A stretch of DNA of 64,000 nucleotides from Cymbomonas tetramitiformis. Its lineage: Eukaryota > Chlorophyta > Pyramimonadophyceae > Pyramimonadales > Pyramimonadaceae. Both the position numbers and the translations under genes were made by a program. Position 1 is the stretch's first letter, and each line of letters opens with the position of its first letter. Location of the stretch: NCBI GenBank assembly GCA_001247695.2, contig LGRX02025931.1, positions 1 through 64,000 on the forward strand, written 5' to 3'. Shown here in pieces: positions 21,325-32,520 of the stretch. The notes below the pieces were generated by a model. It saw nothing but the letters and a program-made list of their open reading frames with translations, was not told where the DNA came from and did no database searches.

Positions 21325-23198
21325 TTGGGAGGGAGAGCTCTGGGCACCTGAGCGGCCTTGTGAAACTCCTCAGGCGTTTTGACTTTGAAGCCCTGCATCT
21401 TCTGCGTATTCCCCAGGGCAACTGCGGCCCTAGCCTGAAGCTCTGGTGCATGGCTCGGCCCAGCGCGGTCGCTGCCACCCAGCCCTTCATCGGCGAGGCA
21501 CTCGCACTCGTCCACATCGTACTCTGCTCGCTCGTTGACGTTGGAATGGTACTCCGCGTCGTTATCACTCGCCTCTGACTGGGCCTGCGCCTCGGTGCTT
21601 TTGCCTCCCTTGGCCGGTACTGCTGCCTGCAAGCCTGACAGCTCAGCAGCGAGCTTCTTCTTCACTTCGGCGCTGGCTGCCACCTGCTGCTGCTGCTGCT
21701 TGGCCTCCGGCAGCTTGAGCCACTCCTCTGTGGTGATCCCCATCTTGTGCTTGTCGAAACGATGCGCGATGTTGTACGCGCGCAGCTGGGCGTTCTTGAC
21801 TTCGTTTGGGTACTTTGAATTCTTCCGGTTCTTGTGGAAGTCCGGGGGCACTTGGGAGTCGCGACAGCCAGTCCAGCAGCGGTCTGGGGTGTGCCACAAG
21901 CGTGTGAAACACCACTTGCACTGCCTGTCCTTCGGAGCGTCGGGTGGCGGAACTTTGCTGTATGTGGACTTGTCCCTCTCAGCGTTGTTTGCCTCCCTCG
22001 GTGGCTTCTTCGCGTCATCGTTGCCAGACTGGGCCGGCTCCTTCTTCTTGTTGTCCCTACGCCTGTCCCCAGTTTTCCGGGCAGAGCCAGAGCGCCTCAT
22101 GGAAGCCACCAGCTCCAGGAGGTCAAGTCCAAGTTGCCTAGCCTCGTAACAAGAGTAAACGCAGCTTGACCTACGAACGAGGTCCTGCTGAAGAGTCAAT
22201 ACCCAGGCTTCAGCATCGTTCTTCAGCTTATCCTGGACCTCTATGATGACCTCCAGGTTCTCCCACGTGACCTTGTTGGGGGCAGGATGGCTGACTCGCA
22301 GCTGCTCGGACACGCGCTCCCTGTATTCCTTGATGCGCAGTCCCTTGACGCATTCTTCGATGTCCTGCCTGACGATGGAGTCCTCCACCATCTTGCCAGC
22401 GTTGAGCGCGGACTCCCTGCGGCGGCAGCTCTTCACGTAGGCGAGGCCATCTTGCTCGGGGGTCTGCGACTTGGCGACCAGCAGGTCCTCCTTCTCCTTG
22501 GTGCCCTTCATCAGGAACTTGGCCTCAAGTTCTGCAACGAAAGCCCTCAGAGCCCAGAAATAGTGAGCATCTTCACTACCATCCGTGCCTGTGAGACCCT
22601 TGGTTGAGGTTCCCTCCATTTCCCACTCGTCAGACGGTTCACCATCAGCATCTCCATCTTGGAACTTTCTGCAATCTGCCCATGTCTCCCCTGGCCTCAT
22701 CTCATGGAAAGGGGGTAGTGCACAGCGCACAGAGCCCTGGAAAGAGTCCCTCTCAGAGATATCCTTCAGGACGTGAAACGCGTGGGAAGCCATAAGGCCG
22801 TTTTTCAAGTATGCGGCGCACCACCAGTCATGAGCGACTGAGGTGGCATGATCATCCCCTGCCAGGATCGAGGGCAGGCTGTCCCATAATGATCCGTAAT
22901 CTGGCTGGGAGTCCCTCAGGGCCTGCTTCGCCTGTGGGCTGAGCCCCTGGAAAGCTGCTGACCTCATGTGCCTGCGTATCCTGGACTCATGAGCCCGCTG
23001 CTCTTTCCCCACCATTTCAACAAAACGCCTGATAAAAGCTGCCCTATCCTCGTTCTTGCCACCAGTGTAACGAAGCTTCGAGTCAGTCTTGTCAAGTGCG
23101 TCACTGTCCCTGTCATTCTGGTCCATATCGTCTAAACTATCGAGTGCGAAGAGAAACTGGCTGGCTGCGGGCACTGGGGTTGCCACTCCTCCTGCAAG

Positions 23199-23236
<38 letters not shown>

Positions 23237-23396
23237 ATACTGGTGTAGAGGGGCTGGATTCTGGAGCCGACCCCCCTGTGATCATATAGCCAGTGATCCG
23301 CCTCTGAATGTTCCTTTCCCAAGCCGATCGCCGTGCCTCGCGTTCTGTGGACTGGACAGCGGCGATGCTCAACTCTGCTTCACCCTCCGTGGTCAA
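21325..23396 (-). pseudogene. retrotransposon E1: gag, N-terminal two thirds
   Basis: One long open frame of about 690 residues up to the inserted element. There is no ATG at the start: the first codon after an upstream stop is TTG (TTEGEAELSIAAV), and the first Met lies in GYMITGG. Features in order are a poly-Ala tract from a GCT repeat (residues about 57-68), a long alpha-helical capsid-like region (RAAFIRRFVEMVGKEQRAHE; NKVTWENLEVIIEVQDKLKN at about 380), and a Cys/His motif CKWCFTRLWHTPDRCWTGC at about 505, which may act as a zinc knuckle. The frame continues past the insertion at 13810. The aligned E2 gag (53205-54949) shares VTWKDLEAIIEVQDKLKNDA and a similar Cys cluster. The gag role is inferred from position upstream of retropepsin. 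Confidence 0.65.
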
Positions 23397-23499
23397 GTGC
23401 TACGTTAATGCTCAACGAGTGGGGCGAAGGAGGTGTGTCCTCTCTCAGCGTAAAGCTCGTTCACCAGCAGGATGCAGGCTTAATTCAGGCTGGTTTAGG

Positions 23500-24738
23500 C
23501 CAGTGCACTGAGTGCCCCTGGATTCCCACCGTTCTGAACAAGCAGGAGGGCGAGACGCGTGTAACCAGCACAGGCCCAAGGGCTTAACAATATGTCTCGG
23601 CGCTCTGGATCAGCGGCGGATGCAGGATATTCGTGTGAAAAAGGCTTAAGGCTAAGCCAGTGTGCTGAGCACCCCTGGATTCGCAGAGCCACTGCTCATC
23701 AAGAGCACAGAAGTTGTCATGGAAACTCGTTCTCAGCCAAGGTACCAGAAGCAAACGTCACTACGCAGAGCTGGAGGCTAAGCCAGTGTGCTGAGCACCC
23801 CTGGATTCGCAACACCACTGCCACTGCTCATACCAGAAACAAACGTCACTACGCAGAGCTGGAGGCTAAGCCAGTGTGCTGAGCACTCCTGGATTCGCAA
23901 CACCACTGCTCATTAAGAAGGTGACCGGTGGCATAAGGGCCTCACCAGTTGCCAAGAGCCGTAGGAGGGCTAAGAGAGTGTCAGCAAACATCCGCAGGTG
24001 CTCCAAAAATAACCAACAGCACTCCAGGCTGAGCCAGTGCGTAGATCAAGCCTGAATTCACCAGATACCGTTGCCAGAACAGTAAATAATATATATGAAG
24101 CTGACCCACTTGTTGCCTTCAAGGATGATGCCGTTGCTAATTCTCTTCCGGAGACACTCCTGCTTCAAGCTTAGGCCAGTACACCGTGGGTGTCCCTGGA
24201 TTCGCCGTCAGACAAGGTGGTACCGTCAGGGAAGCCGTAGGATTAAAGACCACTCATTCAGGTAGTGATTCACTGCTGATCCACTTCTAATTAGTCAGCC
24301 CAGGCAGATGCCGCTGCTAATTAGCTTCTAGGTCGCACACTTGCCTTCAAGCTAGGCCAGTACACCGGGGGTGTCCCTGGATTCACCACAGGACAAGGTG
24401 GTCAACTAGAGGGACCGCAGGATAGGAACTACTCATAAGGTGGTCATTCACCGCTGATCTGCTCTGTCGCTGTCGCCGCCCAAGCTGATGCCGTTGCTGA
24501 TTAGCTCTCAGTGACGCAAGCCTGTCTACAGTTAGGCCAGTGCACCGTGGGTGCCCCTGGATTCACTGTAGAACAAGGTAGTCAAGCTGCGCATATTGCA
24601 AGATAATAAAAGGCCACTCATTAGGTAGTAAATTCAGTGCTGATCCGCCGCCGCCGCCACTGGTAGCCTTTTTCCGTGTAAGTACCGCCAAGTATAGAAA
24701 AGAAGGAGGGTCCGCCAGTACACCGTGGGTGTCCCTGG
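23500..24738 (-). repeat. array of nine hairpin units in the E1 leader
   Basis: Each unit has CCAG, an inner stem, a 2-3 base loop, the complementary stem and CCTGG. Positions: 23500, 23657, 23783, 23871, a degenerate one near 24034, then 24176, 24357, 24537 and 24715. Inner stems are GCACT/GTGC, GTGCT/GCAC, ACACC/GGTGT and GCACC/GGTGC, so the bases change but pair. The last four units repeat every 180-184 bp together with flanking sequence. The array lies between the likely LTR and gag, on the sense strand of E1, so it would be transcribed in the leader. Confidence 0.7.
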
Positions 24739-24844
24739 AGTCGCCTGACTTCCGAATCTGCTGTGAGTCACCAACTGCCGTGAACTTGTCGCCAAAGGGT
24801 CTCTATTTCTGAATTAGTACTGAAATAAAAAGCCGCTCCGCGCA

Positions 24845-25330
24845 GGACATTATTGTTTTGTAAAAGAATAAAAACAGCAGTAAAATATATTCACCAAAAG
24901 ATCGGCATAATAACCAAAAGTACGAATTATTGTACAAAACTGTGAGCAGAACTGTTTTAGCGGTCTAGCACTGGCACGCGAACAGCCACCTAGCACTTGC
25001 GAAAGCAAAACAATAATGAGTCCTCTAGCCTTGACCTGCGGTCAGAGCTTACTTATATCTCAAGTCTCTGTCACATCTCCCAAAACTGTAACAGGCTTCC
25101 GCCCTGAAATCTTCATCTAGCCAATGGAAAGTCATTATTCCATGCCAGCTTTAACAATGTTACCGTTTACCACATTCTGACTGACACGTCAGTGGCAAAG
25201 TTGTAACTGTCATATCCTCTTATCACTTCATGGTCACCCGATAATGACCATATCGTCTTTGGCAAGTCTATTCTTCTCGAGCAGTCATCTTACGCGAGAC
25301 CTGTCATACTTGTCATATCTGTCACGCCCG
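24845..25330 (-). other. probable LTR/primer-site region of E1, borders unclear
   Basis: ATTATTGTTTTG at 24850 and CAAAACAATAATGA at 25008 are inverted repeats. Both, together with TTTTAGCGGTCT between them, match the equivalent region of E2 at 55788-55982. By that alignment the E1 LTR would start near 24995 and extend right, through sequence rich in TGTCA motifs. I could not fix its outer end or a clean TG..CA pair. Confidence 0.35.
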
Positions 25331-25422
25331 TCACCAGCTGGACAAACCCGGCACGGTACCATGGGAGGCCGGCGTTTGTTACAGCGTCAAGAGGCGGGGG
25401 TTGTGAGTGTTGGCGGAGAGGC

Positions 25423-25992
25423 GACGCTGGAGTGGTGCCTTGTTGCTTCGCCTTACTTTCCGCTCTTTTTCTCGCCATTCCTACCCAACGGGAGAGGATC
25501 GGACAAGGTGACTGGGCGGTCATCCGATTTACGGGGAATCCGCAGGATCAACAGTATCACTGTTGATCGCCGACTTTCCTTCCGTCATCAGTGATGACCG
25601 TCATTCAGGAGACGAATCGTCTGATCTCACTCCCCGGATCGAGGAAATGAAGGATCGCGTAGTGGCTGTTCACCTCCAGCTTCGGAGTCCAAGTGTCGCA
25701 TGGTCTTGCTCTTAAGTCGGAAATTAGTGAAAATACTTCACTTTTCCTACCTGCTGACGATTGCTGCGTCTTTCTTCTTCGTTTCCTAACGCAATTTTTC
25801 TTCCCTGCCCGCCCACCCTTGAAAATGGGTTCTCCAACTCAGCCTCCGATCTCACGCTGGAGTGCTGCCTTGCTGCTTCGCCTTACTTTCCGCTCTTTTT
25901 CTCGCCATTCCTACCCAACGGGAGAGGATCGGACAAGGTGACTGGGCGGTCATCCGATTTACGGGGAATCCGCAGGATCAACAGTATCACTG
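25423..25992. repeat. 140-bp direct duplication
   Basis: ACGCTGGAGTG at 25423-25562 recurs at 25854-25992 with only a few differences over about 140 bp, separated by 290 bp of unrelated sequence. The block contains CCCAACGGGAGAGGATCGGA. It has no coding pattern. It may be a remnant of a short LTR pair or a local duplication. Confidence 0.75.
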
Positions 25993-28376
25993 GCGTCGTG
26001 GCGTGGCGTGCGGTGGCGAACTGGCGATGGCGTGGGTCGCATCGCTACAGTACTCGGGAACGGGACTAGCAATGGGATTAACATTTATATAGGGGGTACG
26101 TGAACGTGGACACAAACGGTCATACGAAATAATGTGACATCCAGATGCAACCGGTACACCAGCGAGCTCTGAGGCGCAAAATAACTCTGTTCAAAGCATG
26201 AATTTTGTCAATTAGCAAACCAGCAGCGGCAGCGGGACTAGAATTTTACGTTAATGTTTACTTAATAGCATCTTAGGATGTCCCATGGGTTTCCTGTTGC
26301 GAAAATGAGCGGCTTTCCTTCAAATTTGTATGCGTAGGGATCCTTGGCACCTCGTAGTGTTAGATAGATGATATAGGTATGCTGAATATATCTAATAGTT
26401 GAGATAAACCCTGAGTTGAGGGTTACGGAATCAGAACGATAAAGTCTCTTAGATAAAACGGAGGTAGACATAAATACCTAACGGTTGTTTCACGTCTACT
26501 GGTGACGGTCACTAAGCCTACTATATGAAGTGACATGTGACAAATTCGAGTGTAAGTGTGTCACATCCAGCACCTAGCCGCACACCCTGGTTTGGCTGAA
26601 CATGATCTGCCTGAGCTGACTTTCAATAGCGAGTCTTCGTAATAGCTCATTCGATGGGGGTTGAAAAGCCCTACCACCTCATCTATGTTTTTTCTTACTA
26701 GGCGCTCCGTATCAAAAGTTATGGACACTAACGATCTGGTTACGAATCCGGTTTAGAGTTACTTTGCGTTTTTAGCACTAAACCCCGAAACCCTACACGA
26801 GCGATCCGGTTCCTATACGATGGGTATTGTAGGGATGAGCTGCACTCTTTTCTACGCCGTTTCATCTCTGCTCACACTCTCTGGAGTCGTTTTGTTTATG
26901 TTGCAAGCCACGACCGGTCCGATAAAACTGGGAGGAAAAGCGCCATGCGCAACAAGCAGCACAACTTTCCCAGTTGGCAGATATCTCGCCCAGTCACGCA
27001 ATGCAGATATTGGAGTGCGCAAAGTTCGATATTGACCGTGCTGTTGATATGTACATACGATAGGCTCTTGGAAGCGCTCGTTAGCTGCTAGTTTTCGTCA
27101 CGTGACGACAAACGATGCCCAGACCCCTGTACACAGGTGGGGGAGAAATATCCCCTCCCTACTTTCAAACGCATATTGAGGATGTGATTTAAGGGGACCA
27201 TGTGGCAAGTGTCACGAAGTAGGTCTAGGTGAGATGACATGACATGACATGACATCATTGTATTTCAGAAACAGCGGATAAAACAGGCTGCTAGCAACCG
27301 AAAACTCGAATTCTGGGGCAAAGACGCCGCATGACGCCATATGACGCCTAATGAAAATGTGAGTATTAAAATTGGACCTAAGACGCCGTATGCCATGCCA
27401 TTCGATGGTTCCCGGCTGGATTGAAATTATCCCCCACCCAAATTATCTCACACTCGCAAGGAGCGCGATAGGGGCACCGCGATGGGGGCGTGATGAGGGG
27501 TTGGGGGCGCGATGAGGGCGCGATGGGAGGGCGATAGGAGGGTGATGGGGGGGGGGGGCGATTCGTGGGCGGACGATGGGGGGTGGGGAGGAGGCTGTTC
27601 GTTTTTTCCCCCCATCGACGATCATCGAAGAATTTTCTTTATTAAATATTTGGTATTTCTATTCGATTTCGCTGCTCCCGCTTCGCGTCGCGGGGACTTC
27701 GCCCCCGCTCGCGCTCGCGCTCGCGCTCCTTATCCATCTCTCATTTTTCATTTGCCAGTTTTTGAGTCATACACGATACAGTTTGTAGTGTTAGACAATC
27801 TCTTTACGAGAATAAATTATTTGCAAATTTATTATTACTTGCGTTTTTAACGGTGCCAAAACATAGATTATTCATATTCATGCGGAGACGCACGATAGTC
27901 GCACGATTTGGTGCAACTTTCAGATCTTGTCGATAAAGTGAAATCTGGGTACGAAGGCGATGCAATGGCGCTCGCGATGGCGCATAACCATGATCATTGG
28001 TACGCGACGTCGACGTCAGACGTGGCAGTGACGTGACAGTGTGCATGTAATATATAGTCAAGAAGCGGAATTGTATAATATAATACGTAGTCACAATGGG
28101 CTTCGATTCATATAATATGGATACAGCATACACTAGCATACACTGTGGCGTGTACAACCTACGATATGGGCTTCATCCTTCAATTTTCCGTCGCACTGTT
28201 ACGCATTGTACCGGACTGAATTTCATCCGTCCTTGCAAGCATTTCTGGGAATTGGCTGATTGAACGACCTAATTTATATAGGGGGTACGTGAACGTACAG
28301 GTGGGGGAAAAATATTCTCCAAAATTGATTGTAGTTGCGAGTGGTTTATATAGTTGTTCGTTGTAGGAGTTCTGAC
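25993..28376. other. intergenic, repeats only
   Basis: ATTTATATAGGGGGTACGTG and five more bases occur identically at 26083 and 28272. (ATGAC)n lies at 27233-27254. A G-rich array of GGGCGCGATGA-like units spans 27450-27590, and (CGCTCG)n lies at 27706-27728. No open frame here has recognisable motifs or array-type promoters. Confidence 0.5.
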
Positions 28377-29222
28377 TTTTCGCGCCGCTCGGCAGAGCTG
28401 CCTTGCCCCGCCGGAGCCTCCGTGGGCCCTGCGTCAGTCCCCCGCACCTCTCGGCAGAGCTATCTTGCCCCGCCGGAGCCTCCGTGGGCCCTGCGTCAGT
28501 CCCCAGCGCCGCTCGGCAGCACTGCCTTCCTTGCCCCGCCGGAGCCTCCGTTGGTCCTGCGTCAGTCCCCCGCGCCGCTCGGCAGAGCTGCCTTCGTTGC
28601 CCCGCCGGAGCCGCCGTTGGTCCTGCGTCAGTCCCCCGCGCCGCTCGGCAGAGCTGCCTTGCCCTGCCGGAGCCTCCGTGGGCCCTGCTTCAGTCCCCCG
28701 CACCTCTCGGCAGAGCTGCCTTGCCCCGCCGGAGCCTCCGTGGGCCCTGCTTCAGTCCCCCGCGCCGCTCGGCAGAGCTGCCTTGCCCCGCCGGAGCCTC
28801 CGTGGGCCCTGCGTCAGTCCCCCGCGCCGCTCGGTAGAGCTGCCTTGCCCCGACGGAGCCTCCGTTGGTCCTGCGTCAGTCCCCCGCGCCGCTCGGTAGA
28901 GCTGCCTTGCCCCGCCGGAGCCTCCGTGGGCCCTGCGTCAGTCCCCCGCGCCGCTCGGTAGAGCTGCCTTGCCCCGCCGGAGCCTCCGTGGGCCTGCGTC
29001 AGTCCCCCGCGCCGCTCGGCAGAGCTGCCTTGCCCCGCCGGAGCCTCCGTTGGTCCTGCGCCAGTCCCCCGCGCCGCTCGGCAGAGCTGCCTTGCCCCGC
29101 CGGAGCCTCCCGAGCGTGGGCCCTGCGTCAGTCCCCAGCGCCGCTCGGCAGAGCTGCCTTGCCCCGCCGGAGCCTCCCGTGGGCCCTGCGTCAGTCCCCC
29201 GCGCCGCTCGGCAAAGCTGCCT
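28377..29222. repeat. 62-bp GC-rich minisatellite, about 13-14 units
   Basis: The unit runs CCGCTCGGCAGAGCTGCCTT, GCCCCGCCGGAGCCTCCGTG, GGCCCTGCGTCAGTCCCC. Because 62 is not a multiple of three and the unit lacks stops, all three plus frames and parts of the minus strand stay open. The long Pro/Ser/Arg frames here (up to about 200 codons) are therefore byproducts, not genes. Confidence 0.9.
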
Positions 29223-30170
29223 TATTTCTTCGACCATGTCGTTAGTGAGGGTCCCCAAAAGGTCACACGAACTTCAAACACGCGATCTCGATCCTATATC
29301 CAAATCCTCTAGCACCCGCGCACTCAAAATGGCCTGTTCTGGCCCGTTCAGGCCCCGGAAACAACGATTTTCGCCCCCCGCGAGCACCCAAATATATACT
29401 TTTTCTCACTATTTCTTCGACCAAGTCACTCGAGAGGGTCCCCAAAAGGTCCCGCAGACTTCCAACACGCGATCAGTCTTTATAGCCAAATCCTCTAGCA
29501 CCCTCGCATTCAAGATGGCAGTGCGAAGGGGCCCATTCGGAAGAAGCCCCGGAAAGCGGCAATTTTCGCCCACACAGCGAGCACCAGATATGAATTTGCA
29601 CCCAACCGTTGTCTGTTGCGACCATGTCGTTAGTGAGGGTGCCCAAAAGGTCCCACGAACTCCCAACACGCGATCCCGATCCTATATCCAAATCCTCTAG
29701 CACCCGCGCAATCAAAATGGCATGTTCAGGCCCGTTCAGGCCCCGAAAAGAGCGATTTACGCCCCCGGCGAGCACCCAAATGAAATGTTATCATTATTTC
29801 TTCGACCAAGTCGTTAGTGAGGGTCCCCAAAAGATTCTGCGAACTTCAAACACGCGATCCCGATCCCATATCAAATCCTCTACTTACCAGCGCCCTCAAA
29901 ATGGCCTGTTGGGGCCCGTTCAGGCCCCGGAAACAGCGATTTTCGCCCCCGGTGAGCACCCAAATGAAATGTTCTCATTATTTCTTCGACCAAGTCGCTA
30001 GTGAGGGTCCCCAAAAGGTCCCACGAACTTCAAACACGCGATCCCGCTCCTATATCCAAATCCTCAAGCACCCGCACACTCAAAATGGCCCAAAAACAAC
30101 GATTTTCGCCCCCGGCGAGCACAAAAAAAAGTTTTTTCAGATCTTTTTCCCTCACGGGTTCTTAGAATTG
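29223..30170. repeat. satellite of about 185-190 bp, five units
   Basis: Units start TTTCTTCGACCA(A/T)GTCG at about 29226, 29410, 29608, 29793 and 29978, and share CAAATCCTCTAGCACCCGCG and CAAAATGGCC. It follows directly on the 62-bp minisatellite. Open frames across it reflect the repeat. The period is near nucleosome size, as in many centromeric or subtelomeric satellites. Confidence 0.85.
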
Positions 30171-30251
30171 CCCTTATAAGGTCTAGTAACTCCCAAAACA
30201 TTGAAAATCGCAGATTTAGATCGATTATGCATTTACCGTCCGAACTTTTTG

Positions 30252-31408
30252 CGACGGCGCTCGGGAAAACGGCTTAGGATATATAGAGGCAGTTGCATAT
30301 AGTTTAGGAGCATATGAAAATTAGTTTCGTTCGGAAATATTTTGCATGTGCTTCTAAACTCGCATAGATACTGAGACCGCTGACGGGAAGGGCGACTCGC
30401 AAGCATCTTTGAAGCTATCAAGTTTCAATAAAGATGCGTTTTGTATTTTGGGTGCGACTTCCCAAATTACAAATCAGCCGAGCGCTTCCCGTTAGCGCGG
30501 GGTATTCCGAGCATCAAACTGTTGAATATTCTTAAGGTTGCGACTCAGTATCCAAGCTCACAAAGGCATCCTTCGGGCGAGTATCTTGGACATGAACAAG
30601 AATATACAAGCCGTGTGTTGGGTTTGGGTTTGAATCTCTACCCAAACCCAAAACTGAGTAGCAGAATATTATGAGACATGTCAATCAAACTCAAACCCAA
30701 AACATGTCTCGTAGGATATCAAGCTGTTTCACCTATGCTTCACCCCAAAACCTTGTGCTTCACAAGATAAGTTCACAATACTGATATAAATATGTGTGAT
30801 AGGTTTCGTCCGTTGAAACGTACGAGGACTCAAGCGGTGCGATGCAGTTTTGGGTTTGGGTAGATTCAAACCCAAACCCAAAACGCACGATCTTGACATA
30901 CTCTCGTCTCGCGAGTTCTCAACATCAGACCTTGAGCTTCGGGGGCACAACTCATATTATCGTTATGAATATTTGTGCAGAGTCCCGCGTGCTGAAACGC
31001 ACGAGAACTCCTATTCTGCTACTCAGTTTTTGGGTTTGGGTAGATATACAAACCCAAACCCAACACACGGCTTGTATATTCTTGTTCATGTCCAAGATAC
31101 TCGCCCGAAGGATGCCTTTGTGAGCTTGGATACTGAGTCGCAACCTTAAGAATATTCAACGGTTTGATGCTGAACACCCCGCGCTAACGGGAAGCGCTCG
31201 GCTGATTTGTAATTTGGGAAGTCGCACCCAAAATACAAAACGCATCTTCAAAACTCGATAGCTTCAAAGATGCTTGCGAGTCGCCCTTCCCGTCAGCGGT
31301 CTCAGTATCTATGCGAGTTTAGAAGCACATGCAAAATATTTCCGAACGAAACTAATTTTCATATGCTCCTAAACTATATGCAACTGCCTCTATCCTAAGC
31401 CGTTTCCC
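30252..31408. mobile_element. foldback element with inverted arms of about 400 bp
   Basis: The left arm 30252-30668 and right arm 31012-31408 are reverse complements with small indels, starting GGGAAAACGGCTTAGGATA and ending with its complement. The 340-bp spacer and both arms contain hairpins of TTTTGGGTTTGGGTAGA with its inverse (30630, 30848, 31028). There is no coding sequence. A (TTGCCC)n microsatellite borders it at 31408-31440. I found no target duplication. Confidence 0.7.
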
Positions 31409-31597
31409 TTGCCTTCGCCCTTGCCCTTGCCCTTGCCCTTCGCTTGCAGATGGCAACAAAACGCAAAAATGTTCCGAAAAATAATGAGGTGGAAAATGGA
31501 TGTACGATCAGTTCTATTCTAAAATATTCACGTAGCATAGAAGTTCATAGAATACAAATTACAAAATATTTTTGGAATAGATTTTATGCATATTTCG

Positions 31598-32520
31598 ACA
31601 TTCGGCACGCGGCACGCATATATCAACTTAGGGACATACACGATGCCATCGGCAGTGACCATATACCCGCCGATGATGGGGTACGGGGAGTGTCCGATGT
31701 AGGCGTGTGCAGGACCTGCAGGTAGGCTTGAGAGCACCATACGCGAGGAATAGGTCCCTATCGGATGTTCCTCGATGGCCTCGAAATTCGGCACGCGGCA
31801 CGCTTATATCAACTTAGGGGCATATACATGCCATCGGCAGCTGACCATATACCCGATAACCGGGGAGTGTCCGATGTAGGCGTGTGCAGGACCTGCAGGT
31901 AGGCTTGAGAGCACCATACGCGGGGAATAGGTCCCTATCGGATGTTCCTCGATGGCCTCGAAATTCGGCACGCGGCACGCATATATCAACCGCTTAGGGG
32001 CATATACATGCCATCAGTAGTGACCATATACCCGCCGATGATGGGGTACGGGGAGTGTCCGATGTAGGCGTGTGCAGGACCTGCAGGTAGGCTTGAGAGC
32101 ACCATACGCGAGGAATAGGTCCCTATCGGATGTTCCTCGATGGCCTCGAAATTCGGCACGCGGCACGCTTATATCAACTTAGGGGCATATACATGCCATC
32201 GGCAGTGACCATATACCCGCCGATGATGGGGTACGGGGAGTGTCCGATGGGCGTGCGTGACCCTCGCAGTAGCTTTGAGAGCACCATGGGAATAGTCCTT
32301 TATCGGATATGTTCCCCGATGGCCTCGAAATTCGGCACAAAGGCATACAAGGTCAATCACCGCTTAGGGGCATACATGCTACCAGAGTGACCATATAACC
32401 CGCCGACGATGGGTACGGGGAGGTCCGATGTAGGCGTGCGTGACCTCGCAGTAGGCTTGGAGAGCACCATGCCGCGGGGAATAGGTCCCTTATCGGATAC
32501 CTTCCCTCTAGGTTGCATGC
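31598..32520. repeat. satellite of about 183 bp, five units
   Basis: Units begin ATTCGGCACGCGGCACGC at about 31600, 31785, 31967 and 32151. A diverged unit starts near 32330. Each contains CCATATACCCGCCGATGATG and GTCCCTATCGGATG. It is unrelated in sequence to the satellite at 29.2 kb although the period is similar. Short frames inside repeat with the unit and are not genes. Confidence 0.85.

Noticed and set aside
24849..25024. A 175-bp MITE with ATTATTGTTTTG ends in the E1 leader
   Set aside because: The same inverted motif occurs at the equivalent place in E2, so it belongs to the retrotransposon's LTR and primer region rather than to a separate insertion.
28335..29245. Long Pro/Ser/Arg-rich open frames on the plus strand
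   Set aside because: They are read from the 62-bp stop-free minisatellite, change phase with each unit and overlap in all frames.
28969..30179. Open frames of 120-240 codons across 29.0-30.2 kb
   Set aside because: They follow the satellite units, repeat the same peptide per unit and lack start context or codon bias.
30600..31062. TTTGGG tracts taken as an interstitial telomere
   Set aside because: Only two GGG groups per arm, always arranged as hairpins, with no longer tandem array.
31408..31440. Possible CRISPR or protein-coding repeat at (TTGCCC)n
   Set aside because: It is a simple microsatellite without spacers. No CRISPR-like array exists in the window.
31444..32390. Short frames repeating RHAARLYQLR-like peptides
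   Set aside because: Each is a translation of the 183-bp satellite unit.
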